Below, piece after piece: positions 35,783 to 44,339 of a stretch of DNA of 64,000 bases. Source of the DNA: Arcanobacterium phocae. GTDB taxonomy: Bacteria; Actinomycetota; Actinomycetes; Actinomycetales; Actinomycetaceae. A program made the translations under genes and the position numbers. The stretch covers positions 806,001-870,000 of the forward strand of contig NZ_LT629804.1 of assembly GCF_900105865.1 (NCBI RefSeq), in the 5' to 3' direction. The number at the start of each line of letters is the position of its first letter. Position 1 is the first letter of the stretch. The notes under the pieces are model-generated. The model was not told where the DNA came from, ran no database searches, and saw only the letters and a program-made list of their open reading frames with translations.

Positions 35783-38425
35783 ATGAAAAAAATCGCGAAA
35801 TTTGCGAGCCTCATATTGACGGTTATGTTGATGTTTGGCTCGTTTAGTCAGGTAGCCAGCGCTGATGATTACACGTATGAAGGTTATATGTCTTCAGATG
35901 GTAACGTGCTGAAAATTAAAGATGGCAAAACTGAAGTTGATGGTTGGTGTATTAATCTAACTAAAAAGTTTTTGGATCGATGGGGCCATAAGAACCCGCT
36001 GTTTAAAAGGTTAGATCCAACTGCAGAAAATCTTAAAAACCTGGTAGATGGTCCTGTAACTGATAGTGCTGAACAGCTTTTAACGCGCGTTAAGCAAGTT
36101 ATCAAATATTCCGAAAACCATCGAGAAGAACTTGAAAAAGTTGCAGATACGTTTAAGGGTAAGATAGGTTTTGAAGACCACCGTGCACCGGAAAAAGAAG
36201 CGTATTTTTTGGCAGTGCAGGGTGCTATTTGGAGTTTGACAGACCATGAAAAAGCTGGTCCCAATCCTGCATTTTCGCGCACGAAGCATTTTCCAAAAGA
36301 AACACAGAATAAAATCAACGATTTAGTGAAAAGAATTCTTGAACAATCAGTTCAAATAAAATATTTTGAATACAGCACAATTGGTATTGGTATCTACGAA
36401 GCTCAGAACAAAAAAAATCAAAACATCCTGACACGTGAAAAGCCAACAGTTAATACTTTCCAGGTGAAGAAGACTGTTACTGGTCTTGCTGGTGAAGACG
36501 GTAAGGGTAAGGAATTTAAGTTTTCTTACACCTGTGGTGACAAGAAAGGTGATTTGACCGTTAAGGGTAATGGTGATCCTGTTGTTGCTCAGGATATGTT
36601 CCCTATTGGTACGGAGTGTACTGTCAAAGAAACCGGAAATGCAGATATTGAGGGTTATACCTTGGTGAAGCCTAACGAGCAGAAGTTAACTATTGGCAAG
36701 GATAAGACTCTAGAGTTTAATTTTGTCAACCACTATGAGAAGGTTAAGCCTGCTGAGGGTACTTTCCAGGTGAAGAAGACTGTTACTGGTCTTGCTGGTG
36801 AAGACGGTAAGGGTAAGGAATTTAAGTTTTCTTACACCTGTGGTGACAAGAAAGGTGATTTGACCGTTAAGGGTAATGGTGATCCTGTTGTTGCTCAGGA
36901 TATGTTCCCTATTGGTACGGAGTGTACTGTCAAAGAAACCGGAAATGCAGATATTGAGGGTTATACCTTGGTGAAGCCTAACGAGCAGAAGTTAACTATT
37001 GGCAAGGATAAGACTCTAGAGTTTAATTTTGTCAACCACTATGAGAAGGTTAAGCCTGCTGAGGGTACTTTCCAGGTGAAGAAGACTGTTACTGGTCTTG
37101 CTGGTGAAGACGGTAAGGGTAAGGAATTTAAGTTTTCTTACACCTGTGGTGACAAGAAAGGTGATTTGACCGTTAAGGGTAATGGTGATCCTGTTGTTGC
37201 TCAGGATATGTTCCCTATTGGTACGGAGTGTACTGTCAAAGAAACCGGAAATGCAGATATTGAGGGTTATACCTTGGTGAAGCCTAACGAGCAGAAGTTA
37301 ACTATTGGCAAGGAAAAGACTCTAGAGTTTAATTTTGTCAACCACTATGAGAAGGTTAAGCCTGCTGAGGGTACTTTCCAGGTGAAGAAGACTGTTACTG
37401 GTCTTGCTGGTGAAGACGGTAAGGGTAAGGAATTTAAGTTTTCTTACACCTGTGGTGACAAGAAAGGTGATTTGACCGTTAAGGGTAATGGTGATCCTGT
37501 TGTTGCTCAGGATATGTTCCCTATTGGTACGGAGTGTACTGTCAAAGAAACCGGAAATGCAGATATTGAGGGTTATACCTTGGTGAAGCCTAACGAGCAG
37601 AAGTTAACTATTGGTAAAGATACGACTGTCGTAGTTGCTTTTGATAATAAGTACACTCCAAAAGAAGCTAAGGTGACGTTCTCGAAGGTTGTTGCTGGTC
37701 AGGGTAAAGAGTTGGCTGGTGCTTCGTTGAAGGTTGTTGAAGGTGAGAAGGCTGATGGCAAGGTTGTCTATGAGTGGATGTCTGAGGGTCAGGCTAAGGT
37801 CTTTGGTTTGAAGTCGGGTGTTTACACCATGGTTGAAGATCAGGCTCCGCTTGGTTATGAGAAGGCTGAGGCTATTACGTTCCGTGTATCGTTCGATAAG
37901 AACGGTGGCAAGGTTGAGGTCAAGCAGGGTGACAAGTTTGTTGCTGCTAAGGATGCCAAGGTTGTCATGGAAGATGAGCTTTCTAAGGCTAAGGTGACGT
38001 TCTCGAAGGTTGTTGCTGGTCAGGGTAAAGAGTTGGCTGGTGCTTCGTTGAAGGTTGTTGAAGGTGAGAAGGCTGATGGCAAGGTTGTCTATGAGTGGAT
38101 GTCTGAGGGTCAGGCTAAGGTCTTTGGTTTGAAGTCGGGTGTTTACACCATGGTTGAAGATCAGGCTCCGCTTGGTTATGAGAAGGCTGAGGCTATTACG
38201 TTCCGTGTATCGTTCGATAAGAACGGTGGCAAGGTTGAGGTCAAGCAGGGTGACAAGTTTGTTGCTGCTAAGGATGCCAAGGTTGTCATGGAAGATAAGC
38301 CATCCCTGACACCTGAGAAGCCGAAGCTACCTAAGACCGGTCTGGAAATCGGTGCACTCGGGATCATCTCCCTCGCTCTGATTGCCGCTGGTGGTCTTAT
38401 CATCCGCCGTAAAAAGACACTATGA
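35783..38425 (+). CDS. LPKTG-anchored surface protein with thioester domain and tandem repeats
   Basis: An 880-residue cell-wall protein. A signal peptide (1-27, ending VASA) is followed by a thioester-type adhesin domain (~28-210). Its Cys56 (GWCINLT) and Gln146 (AVQGAIW) are the residues that would form the internal Cys-Gln thioester able to bind host amines. Four 102-residue repeats resembling DUF5979 follow (225-~630), each with two cysteines (YTCG, GTECTV). Then come two identical 107-residue SpaA/Cna-B-like repeats (629-~842), the sortase motif LPKTG (849-853), a hydrophobic helix and the tail RRKKTL. GAAAGG precedes the ATG; an upstream in-frame ATG at 35642 is rejected. The gene is more AT-rich at its 5' end than its neighbours. 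No sortase gene is in the window. Confidence 0.92.
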   Translation: MKKIAKFASLILTVMLMFGSFSQVASADDYTYEGYMSSDGNVLKIKDGKTEVDGWCINLTKKFLDRWGHKNPLFKRLDPTAENLKNLVDGPVTDSAEQLLTRVKQVIKYSENHREELEKVADTFKGKIGFEDHRAPEKEAYFLAVQGAIWSLTDHEKAGPNPAFSRTKHFPKETQNKINDLVKRILEQSVQIKYFEYSTIGIGIYEAQNKKNQNILTREKPTVNTFQVKKTVTGLAGEDGKGKEFKFSYTCGDKKGDLTVKGNGDPVVAQDMFPIGTECTVKETGNADIEGYTLVKPNEQKLTIGKDKTLEFNFVNHYEKVKPAEGTFQVKKTVTGLAGEDGKGKEFKFSYTCGDKKGDLTVKGNGDPVVAQDMFPIGTECTVKETGNADIEGYTLVKPNEQKLTIGKDKTLEFNFVNHYEKVKPAEGTFQVKKTVTGLAGEDGKGKEFKFSYTCGDKKGDLTVKGNGDPVVAQDMFPIGTECTVKETGNADIEGYTLVKPNEQKLTIGKEKTLEFNFVNHYEKVKPAEGTFQVKKTVTGLAGEDGKGKEFKFSYTCGDKKGDLTVKGNGDPVVAQDMFPIGTECTVKETGNADIEGYTLVKPNEQKLTIGKDTTVVVAFDNKYTPKEAKVTFSKVVAGQGKELAGASLKVVEGEKADGKVVYEWMSEGQAKVFGLKSGVYTMVEDQAPLGYEKAEAITFRVSFDKNGGKVEVKQGDKFVAAKDAKVVMEDELSKAKVTFSKVVAGQGKELAGASLKVVEGEKADGKVVYEWMSEGQAKVFGLKSGVYTMVEDQAPLGYEKAEAITFRVSFDKNGGKVEVKQGDKFVAAKDAKVVMEDKPSLTPEKPKLPKTGLEIGALGIISLALIAAGGLIIRRKKTL
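36455..37614 (+). repeat. Four tandem 306-bp coding repeats
   Basis: Units begin at 36455, 36761, 37067 and 37373, a period of exactly 306 bases (102 codons). By eye they are almost identical at the DNA level. A GATAAG to GAAAAG change marks unit 3, and unit 4 diverges after 37614. Identity including silent sites points to recent duplication or ongoing recombination. Confidence 0.95.
37667..38296 (+). repeat. Two tandem 321-bp coding repeats
   Basis: Units begin at 37667 and 37988, a period of 321 bases (107 codons). They read as identical up to about 38296, where the sequence passes into the LPKTG segment. They encode the two SpaA/Cna-B-like domains. Confidence 0.93.
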
Positions 38426-38461
38426 TTCGGCAAAACAAATTCGCTAGGTGATCATCTAGTG

Positions 38462-38515
38462 ATATAGAAGTACCCCGTTATGGATTTGTCATAACGGGGT
38501 ACTTCTATATTTTCT
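38462..38515 (+). terminator. Terminator of the surface protein gene
   Basis: A 21-base perfect stem (38462-38482 with 38490-38510) with loop GATTTGT is followed by TTTCTTT. It lies 36 bases after the stop codon and is among the strongest terminators in the window. The remaining 38516-38690 is AT-rich with no supported gene. Confidence 0.93.
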
Positions 38516-38693
38516 TTATCCCTGAAATAACAATTTACAATCAGTGTTATATATAAAACATCTATCTAAAAAGAATGCGGTAAACGAGCAATGCTAATAT
38601 GCCATATTTAGACTAAATGGCTGGCTTACGCCTGCCATACGGCGATGCCAATACGCGGTCATCTATTCCATGACTACCGTTGAGGAAGATATA

Positions 38694-38731
38694 GTGTGGG
38701 GAGCATGCCCGGATGGACGTGCTCCCCACAC
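38694..38731 (-). terminator. Terminator of nhaA
   Basis: Twelve-base arms GTGTGGGGAGCA (38694-38705) and TGCTCCCCACAC (38720-38731) lie 19 bases beyond the nhaA stop, reading leftward. The T-tract is weak. Confidence 0.7.
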
Positions 38732-38749
38732 TTGTTAAGAAATAGCACC

Positions 38750-40030
38750 CTACTTCTTGCGCTTCTTTGATTTCTTTGGCTTAGGAGTTGCATGCTTTGA
38801 ACGGGACTCTGATTCCAGACGGCGCTTGAGTGCCGCACCGCGCTGATGCTGGGCAGCACGCCAACGCAGGAACACTGCTCCGATTATTAAAGCTAAGAGT
38901 GACCCGAGCAGAACTGCAACGCGAGCATGTGGACCGTGCGGACTGCTTTCGTCGAAACTCAATGTTGCAATCAGCAATGATACTGTGAAGCCGATCCCGG
39001 CAACCCACGAGACGGCAAAAATATCAGGAAGGTCAACACCATGGCCGAGCTTTAACCCCAAAACCTTGATCATGAGGAAGACGCCACCGAAAATGCCAAG
39101 GAACTTGCCAAGAGGCAATCCTAGATAGATACCTACCGCAACTGGATCTATCAGCATTTCACCGAAGCCACCAGAGTCTACAACGTTCACACCTGCAGCG
39201 AAGAAAGCGAAAATAGGAAGAATGAATCCTGCAGAATAAAATTCAATCCTGTCGGTTAAGCGTTGCGTCATCGGTTCATGCTCGCCACGCTGGAGTAACA
39301 CTGGAACGGTTAAGCCCAATGCGACACCGGCAATAGTTGCGTGTACACCAGATAGATGCATGAAATACCAGGCAAGGATGCCGAGTGGCCACAGCAGGTA
39401 CCAGCGAACAATTCGACGTTGTACCAGAACTCCGAAAAAAGCGACGACGAGGAGTGCGACTCCTAAGAAAATGAAGTCGACGCCGTCGGAGAAGAAAATA
39501 GCGATAATAACGATGCCGAGCAGATCGTCGACGACGGCGAGTGTCATGAGGAACGTACGTACGGCTGGCGGGAAACCTTTACCAAAGACGCCGAGGACTG
39601 CCAGTGCGAACGCAATGTCGGTGGCCACCGGAACAGCCCAGCCGTCGTAGATCGGGGAACCAGTGACGATCTGGACAAGTACGTAGACGAAAACAGGACC
39701 AACCATGCCACACACTGCCGCCAGAATAGGTACGAGCGCCTGCTTCACATCTCGAAGTGAACCAGCAACGAACTCATGTTTGAGTTCCAGCCCGACGACG
39801 AAGAAAAATATCGCTAGCAAGCCATCCGATGCCCAATGAGAGACATGCATATCGAGGTGGAGTGAGTGTGGGCCGATAACAGTTTCCGATAGAGTTGCGT
39901 ACGATTCACGCAACGGTGAATTCGCCCAGATGAGTGCGAGGGCGGCCCCGAGGATAAGAACTATCCCAGCGGTCGCTTCGTTATGTAGGGCACGGCGATA
40001 GCGTGCGATTGGGTTTTGGCGATGTGGCAT
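38750..40030 (-). CDS. nhaA: Na+/H+ antiporter NhaA
   Basis: A 426-residue integral membrane antiporter exchanging sodium for protons, important for salt and alkali tolerance. Family marks include AGIVLILGAALALIWANSP at the first helix, FFFVVGLELKHEF, and the paired aspartates in TLAVVDDLLGIVIIAIFF that form the ion site. VHATIAGVALG follows. About 12 hydrophobic segments are visible. The C-terminus is a lysine/arginine-rich tail (KPKKSKKRKK). It is transcribed leftward on its own, with a terminator after it. Confidence 0.96.
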   Translation of the reverse strand: MPHRQNPIARYRRALHNEATAGIVLILGAALALIWANSPLRESYATLSETVIGPHSLHLDMHVSHWASDGLLAIFFFVVGLELKHEFVAGSLRDVKQALVPILAAVCGMVGPVFVYVLVQIVTGSPIYDGWAVPVATDIAFALAVLGVFGKGFPPAVRTFLMTLAVVDDLLGIVIIAIFFSDGVDFIFLGVALLVVAFFGVLVQRRIVRWYLLWPLGILAWYFMHLSGVHATIAGVALGLTVPVLLQRGEHEPMTQRLTDRIEFYSAGFILPIFAFFAAGVNVVDSGGFGEMLIDPVAVGIYLGLPLGKFLGIFGGVFLMIKVLGLKLGHGVDLPDIFAVSWVAGIGFTVSLLIATLSFDESSPHGPHARVAVLLGSLLALIIGAVFLRWRAAQHQRGAALKRRLESESRSKHATPKPKKSKKRKK

Positions 40031-40126
40031 CTACCAGCTCCATTTCTTCTTTTGGGTGAAGCTTGTGTTTATCTTCAGTTACTCATATTCGAATACAAGT
40101 TTACGCTGTCGGAGGAGCTTAGCTCG

Positions 40127-40154
40127 TTGACAGTGTGGGAAATTACCATATGAT
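40127..40154 (+). promoter_or_regulatory. Promoter upstream of the UAA-anticodon tRNA
   Basis: A perfect TTGACA (40127-40132), a 16-base spacer and TATGAT (40149-40154) lie 77 bases before the tRNA gene. Initiation near 40161 would give a pre-tRNA with a ~70-base leader. Confidence 0.55.
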
Positions 40155-40230
40155 GACACGAATAACGTCTTTTATTTTGCTTAATTGGTGCCTAACCCAC
40201 TAGGATTATCTCGGTAGCTTACGTTACCGT

Positions 40231-40304
40231 GCCTCCATAGCCCAATCGGCAGAGGCAGCAGACTTAAAATCTGTTCAGTGTGGGTTCGAGTCCCACTGGA
40301 GGCA
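40231..40304 (+). tRNA. tRNA-Leu(TAA), class I-sized
   Basis: A 74-base cloverleaf. The acceptor stem is GCCTCCA/TGGAGGC with discriminator A. The anticodon arm GCAGA-CTTAAAA-TCTGT has anticodon TAA (reads UUA). The T-arm is GTGGG-TTCGAGT-CCCAC. The variable region is only five bases (TCAGT), whereas ordinary leucine tRNAs carry a long variable arm. The leucine call rests on the anticodon. CCA is not encoded. Confidence 0.85.
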
Positions 40305-40305
40305 C

Positions 40306-40340
40306 TAAAGGCCCGCAATACTAGGTATTGCGGGCCTTTA
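40306..40340. terminator. Terminator after the tRNA, shared with a convergent permease
   Basis: A 15-base perfect stem (40306-40320 with 40326-40340) closes on CTAGG. It begins two bases after the tRNA and ends ten bases before the stop of the leftward permease gene, so it may work on both strands. Confidence 0.85.
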
Positions 40341-40350
40341 CAGTTGCCTG

Positions 40351-41157
40351 CTAGACGTCCGACTTACGGTAGCGCAGGTATCCGAAGAACACTGCCGCTA
40401 ACGCGTATCCGCACAAAATAGCGAAAGCGGCTCCTGGCGAATATGAAGTTCCGGGAACGATCAGTATGGATGTTTCTGTCTCTAACACGCTGGAAATCAG
40501 TGATGACGGATAGAGCGGTGGAATATGGGTGCGGTAGGTTTCGAACTGCAGAAATATGAGTCCCACCAACGGCAAGAGAAGAATCAGGGACAGCATGATT
40601 CCCATCGTGGCCGCGATTGAGCGTACTAGATAGCCGATGCCTAAGGACATCACCGCGACGATCGTGGAGATCGCTACCAGTAATGCTAGTGTGCTAACCG
40701 CCTGCCCATCAGCCTCCAACTCGCCGCCGGAACTAATCACGAGCCCGAGGGCGCTCAAAGCTTCGATAACGACGGCAACCATTCCCATATATAGGGCGGT
40801 TGCGAGGACTTTAGCGACCAGAGCTTTGCCCCGTTTAGGCGTGGCAAGAGTACTGGTTCGCATAGTGTTCGAAGAATATTCGCTTGTCACAGCGAGAGCA
40901 CCGATGATGACCGCACATAGAGTGAAGAATGGCTCCTGCCGGGCAACAGAGCTGAGGTTCGTCGTCGTCGTTATTCCTTGCGAACGCAGGATAGAAGTTA
41001 CGACGACGAGACTGGCAACGATGAGCACCCCAAAAATACCGACTGTTAGTCGCATAGAGCGTTGACGAAGTTTAAGGAACTCGCTCTTGAGCGCGCGTAG
41101 AAACGTATTGCCGTAGGCGCCAGTAGCAAATTTAGATGTGTAATGTGGCGTGGTCAC
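40351..41157 (-). CDS. ABC-2 type permease
   Basis: A 268-residue membrane protein with about six helices. A first helix near residues 35-55 is preceded by a basic cytoplasmic stretch (ALKSEFLKLRQRSMRL), typical of ABC-2 permeases. SEYSSNTMRTSTLATPKR after the second helix is a common ABC-2 feature. It starts with GTG at 41157, which overlaps the stop of the upstream ATPase (GTGA), so the two are translationally coupled and form one transporter. The substrate is unknown; similar pairs export peptides or lantibiotics. Confidence 0.87.
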   Translation of the reverse strand: MTTPHYTSKFATGAYGNTFLRALKSEFLKLRQRSMRLTVGIFGVLIVASLVVVTSILRSQGITTTTNLSSVARQEPFFTLCAVIIGALAVTSEYSSNTMRTSTLATPKRGKALVAKVLATALYMGMVAVVIEALSALGLVISSGGELEADGQAVSTLALLVAISTIVAVMSLGIGYLVRSIAATMGIMLSLILLLPLVGLIFLQFETYRTHIPPLYPSSLISSVLETETSILIVPGTSYSPGAAFAILCGYALAAVFFGYLRYRKSDV

Positions 41158-42095
41158 TGGGCGCCTCCTTGGTTAATCCCCATACGATAATCGAGCGTGC
41201 TATCAGTTAGCTCCATAAAGACGTCCTCAAGCGAGGAGTGGGTTTCGGATAGTTCGTGTATTTCAATATTGTGCTGGTGGAGTAGATGCCCGACTTCGCC
41301 TCGTTCCATATCGGATGTGACGAACAATCCTGACGGGTGCGTGTCTGTTGCAGGTGAAAAGTCAAACGTGACACCGGCATTGGCCAAGACGCGGTGCAGT
41401 GCATCGGCGTCGGGGCTCGCGATGTTCACTGTGGTGTGTGCGCTAGCATGAGTGAACTTTTCCATTGGGCCGGAGTCGAGAAGCTTTCCGCGACCGATAA
41501 TGACGACGTCGTCAGCCGTCAGCGCCATTTCTGCCATCAGATGCGACGATACTAGAACGGTACGGCCTTCTGCTGCCAGATTGCGCATGAGGTTTCGTAC
41601 CCATTTGACACCATCTGGATCAAGACCGTTCACTGGTTCGTCAAAAATCAAATATTCTGGATCACCAAGAAGCGCGGTAGCGATACCTAGGCGTTGATTC
41701 ATGCCAAGCGAGAAGCCGCCAATTTTCTTCTTTGCCACCGAAGCGATACCAGCAACCTGCAAGACATGATCTACCTGGCTACTAGAAATGCCGTGGGTAG
41801 CAGCGACGATGTTTAAGTGGCGGCGCGCTGAAATTTTTGGATTGAACGCCTTGCCGTCAAGAAGAGCACCAACTTTCGTTATCGGTGCCGGATTAGACGC
41901 ATAGGAGTGGCCGTCGATTGTTGCACCACCAGTTGTTGGATTGTCCAATCCGAGCATGCACCGCAACGTCGTCGATTTTCCCGAGCCGTTCGGTCCGAGA
42001 AAACCAGTCACTGCTCCCTGGCGAACAGAGAAGGACAAGTCGCGAACGGCTTGAACATTCCCATAGCTTTTGGATAGGTGTTCGATATTGATCAC
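41154..42095 (-). CDS. ABC transporter ATP-binding protein
   Basis: A 313-residue ATPase subunit. Walker A is GPNGSGKST, the signature reads FSLGMNQRLGIA and Walker B is YLIFDEPVNGLDP. The C-terminal ~90 residues form an accessory domain ending in a helix. The SLGM variant of the signature and the pairing with an ABC-2 permease fit the bacitracin/lantibiotic-export (BcrA/NatA) group. GTG 42095 is preferred because GAAAGG lies upstream; an alternative in-frame GTG at 42113 lacks a ribosome site. Confidence 0.9.
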   Translation of the reverse strand: MINIEHLSKSYGNVQAVRDLSFSVRQGAVTGFLGPNGSGKSTTLRCMLGLDNPTTGGATIDGHSYASNPAPITKVGALLDGKAFNPKISARRHLNIVAATHGISSSQVDHVLQVAGIASVAKKKIGGFSLGMNQRLGIATALLGDPEYLIFDEPVNGLDPDGVKWVRNLMRNLAAEGRTVLVSSHLMAEMALTADDVVIIGRGKLLDSGPMEKFTHASAHTTVNIASPDADALHRVLANAGVTFDFSPATDTHPSGLFVTSDMERGEVGHLLHQHNIEIHELSETHSSLEDVFMELTDSTLDYRMGINQGGAQ

Positions 42096-42324
42096 GTAAT
42101 CACAACCTTTCACTGTGTGACAATCTAGTAGTCAGTCTACCGGAGATTTGATGGCCACCGTCACACCTGTGGATAAATATCGCCCAGAGCTAGATACTGC
42201 CTGAAAAAATGGTGAGTTTTCGCCCGCGAGAGAAATAACAGCATGATTAAGTTGTGTTATCCGTTAGACTTAACGCAGTTATACGTGCAGATCGCACGTC
42301 GCACTAAACTTGGAGGTTCTAATT

Positions 42325-43128
42325 ATGAGCAACCCAGTAATGTCTCGTAATCCTTATTTTACCGGGCAGGCACAGCGACCGAACCAGTTCGATCAGGCTG
42401 GTTTTGCTCAGCAGCAGGTTCCTACGCAGCCGGTATCGGCATTCGATGCGCGTCCGGCTGATGGCCGTATGACATACACGGATGCCATGAACAAAACAGC
42501 GTTACTCCTCGGTGTAACAGTTGTTGCTGGAATCCTTGCCGCATTCATCGTCCCACTTCCATCGATGCCGGCAGTTGCACTGATCTCTAGCCTGGCGGCT
42601 TTTGGCGTCGGCATGGTAGCCGCATTCAAGCCGATGGTTTCGCCCGCATTGGCTATTGGTTATGCAGCGCTCGAAGGTGTGGCCCTCGGTTCGATCACTG
42701 CCGCATTTAATATTTTCTATCCTGGAATCGCATTCCAAGCAATCCTTGCTACTGCAGTGATTGTTGCCGTGACATTGGGTCTTCACTATTCTGGTGCAGT
42801 CCGCACAACTCCGCGTGGACGCAAGATGGTGTTCGTCATAGCAATCGGATACTTGGTTTTCACCTTCGTCAACATGATTCTCGTAGGTACTGGTCTCCTC
42901 GACGGTTTCGGATTGCGTTCTGGTACCATCGGGTTGGTCATTGGAGCAGTAATGATTGTTGTTGCTGCATACATGCTTATCGCTGATTTTGAGCAGGTAA
43001 ACGAAGCAATCAAGAATGGTGCCCCAGCTAACTTTGCTTGGACAACCGCACTAGCAATCGTGATGACGATCTTGTGGATCTACATTGAGGTCCTTCGGAT
43101 TCTCGCTATTTTAGCTGATAACCGCTAA
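42325..43128 (+). CDS. Bax inhibitor-1/YccA-like membrane protein
   Basis: A 267-residue protein. About 55 polar residues rich in Gln and Pro are followed by seven hydrophobic segments. It matches the actinobacterial Bax inhibitor-1-like/YccA (UPF0005) family, with the typical AFKPMVSPALAIGYAALEG stretch and a C-terminal helix containing an aspartate (LIADFEQVNEAI). Related proteins act as pH-sensitive calcium leak channels, while the bacterial role is poorly defined. TTGGAGG precedes the ATG at 42325; the in-frame TTG at 42310 is inside that site. It is monocistronic with a strong terminator. Confidence 0.9.
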   Translation: MSNPVMSRNPYFTGQAQRPNQFDQAGFAQQQVPTQPVSAFDARPADGRMTYTDAMNKTALLLGVTVVAGILAAFIVPLPSMPAVALISSLAAFGVGMVAAFKPMVSPALAIGYAALEGVALGSITAAFNIFYPGIAFQAILATAVIVAVTLGLHYSGAVRTTPRGRKMVFVIAIGYLVFTFVNMILVGTGLLDGFGLRSGTIGLVIGAVMIVVAAYMLIADFEQVNEAIKNGAPANFAWTTALAIVMTILWIYIEVLRILAILADNR

Positions 43129-43135
43129 CCTCAGA

Positions 43136-43181
43136 CATAGTGTGGGGCCCGCATCTGCAATGATGCGGGCCCCACACTATG
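43136..43181. terminator. Bidirectional terminator between convergent genes
   Basis: A 20-base perfect stem (43136-43155 with 43162-43181) has loop TGCAAT. It sits between the rightward Bax-inhibitor-like gene and the leftward FKBP gene, ending seven bases after one stop and seven before the other. Confidence 0.85.
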
Positions 43182-43188
43182 TAGTGCA

Positions 43189-43623
43189 TTAACGCGTGAA
43201 ATGCGTGGAGAAAGCTGTTTGTGTTACTCCGAGAATATCGACGACGAACACCAGAACGTCATCACCTTTAATGCCAGCACGTGGATTACCGGCCGGTCCG
43301 TAGCCCTTCTCTGGTGGCACTATGATCATGACACGAGAACCAACCTGCTTGCCGACTAGGGCCTGATCCCAGCCCTTGATAACCATGCCGACACCGATTG
43401 GAAAACGGGTGGGCTCGCTGCGGAAATACGACGAGTCAAAAAGTTCTCCGTTCCAGATTTGGCCGTGGTAGTTCACCTCGACTTCGTCGCCAGCCTGTAC
43501 GACCTTGCCGTTGCCTTCTTCTAGAAGAACAACTTTCAAGCCGCGAGGTGGTTCGGGAGTCGGATACGTGATAGTTGGTGTGTCTCCAAAAGAACCGGAG
43601 ACGACTGGAAGTTCAACTGTCAT
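43189..43623 (-). CDS. FKBP-type peptidyl-prolyl cis-trans isomerase
   Basis: A 144-residue FKBP domain protein. Conserved pieces are VEVNYHGQIWNGELFDSSY, FPIGVGMVIKGWDQAL and IIVPPEKGYGPAGNP, including the active-site Tyr, Asp, Phe, Val, Ile and Trp positions. It catalyses proline isomerisation during protein folding. No signal peptide is visible, so it is probably cytoplasmic. Two ATGs in tandem (43626 and 43623) follow GAAAGG; the second gives the better spacing. It lies downstream of msrA on the same strand. Confidence 0.93.
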   Translation of the reverse strand: MTVELPVVSGSFGDTPTITYPTPEPPRGLKVVLLEEGNGKVVQAGDEVEVNYHGQIWNGELFDSSYFRSEPTRFPIGVGMVIKGWDQALVGKQVGSRVMIIVPPEKGYGPAGNPRAGIKGDDVLVFVVDILGVTQTAFSTHFTR

Positions 43624-43658
43624 CATTACACCTTTCGTCAAAGTAATACACACGTATT

Positions 43659-44336
43659 CTAATCAAGATTAATGAAAGACGGAGAATCGGTTGGAGACGG
43701 TGTAGCTAAGGGACCACTACCCGGCATAGGACACGGCATCCCCGTGGCCGCATGACACCGGTACCCGAACGGATTCTTATCCAAATACTGCTGATGCTCA
43801 TCCTCCGCAGGATAGAACGGTCCAGCATCCAGCGCTGTTCGTACTTCGGTAACAATCTCGCCTTTTCCAGCATCGTGTAGCACCCGACTGTATTGCGCAA
43901 TCGATTCTTCCACGAGGGCCTGTTGCTGCGCCGTCGTCACGAAAATCGCGGACCGATACTGTGTCCCGACGTCGTTCCCCTGACGGTTCAACGACGTCGG
44001 GTCATGCATTTCCCAAAACGTCTTAACGACCTGTCCAAGAGCGGCATCCTCGCACACTACTCGCACAGTTTCGGTATGACCAGTGAGCCCAGTACATGTT
44101 TGACGGTATGTGGGATTAGCAGTAAAACCACCCATAAAGCCAACTGCAGTGCTGACAACGCCAGGCAGTTGCCACATGATCTCTTCCACACCCCAATAGC
44201 AACCGCCAGCAAGGTAAATAACTTGCTGGCCAACTTCAGGCTCGGCCAAGATGTCCGTACCTAGCACAGTGTGTGGCTTTGGGGATGGAAGGACCGGATT
44301 CGGGTTATCTGGTAATGCTTGATCTTTCGTTATCAT
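43659..44336 (-). CDS. msrA: Peptide methionine sulfoxide reductase A
   Basis: A 225-residue MsrA that reduces the S form of methionine sulfoxide in oxidised proteins. The catalytic cysteine lies in GGCYWGVEE (near residue 47; usually GCFWG). YTGGTV is replaced by FMGGFTANPTY. DPTSLNRQGNDVGTQYRS and the C-terminal HQQYLDKNPFGY are conserved. The resolving cysteine region CHAATGMPCP is near the end. It begins three bases after the greA stop, so the two are likely cotranscribed. Confidence 0.95.
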   Translation of the reverse strand: MITKDQALPDNPNPVLPSPKPHTVLGTDILAEPEVGQQVIYLAGGCYWGVEEIMWQLPGVVSTAVGFMGGFTANPTYRQTCTGLTGHTETVRVVCEDAALGQVVKTFWEMHDPTSLNRQGNDVGTQYRSAIFVTTAQQQALVEESIAQYSRVLHDAGKGEIVTEVRTALDAGPFYPAEDEHQQYLDKNPFGYRCHAATGMPCPMPGSGPLATPSPTDSPSFINLD

Positions 44337-44339
44337 TAA

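Noticed and set aside
36455-38296. Regular repeats that might suggest a CRISPR array
   Set aside because: Periods of 306 and 321 bases are exact codon multiples inside an open frame encoding surface-protein domains; there are no spacers and no cas genes.
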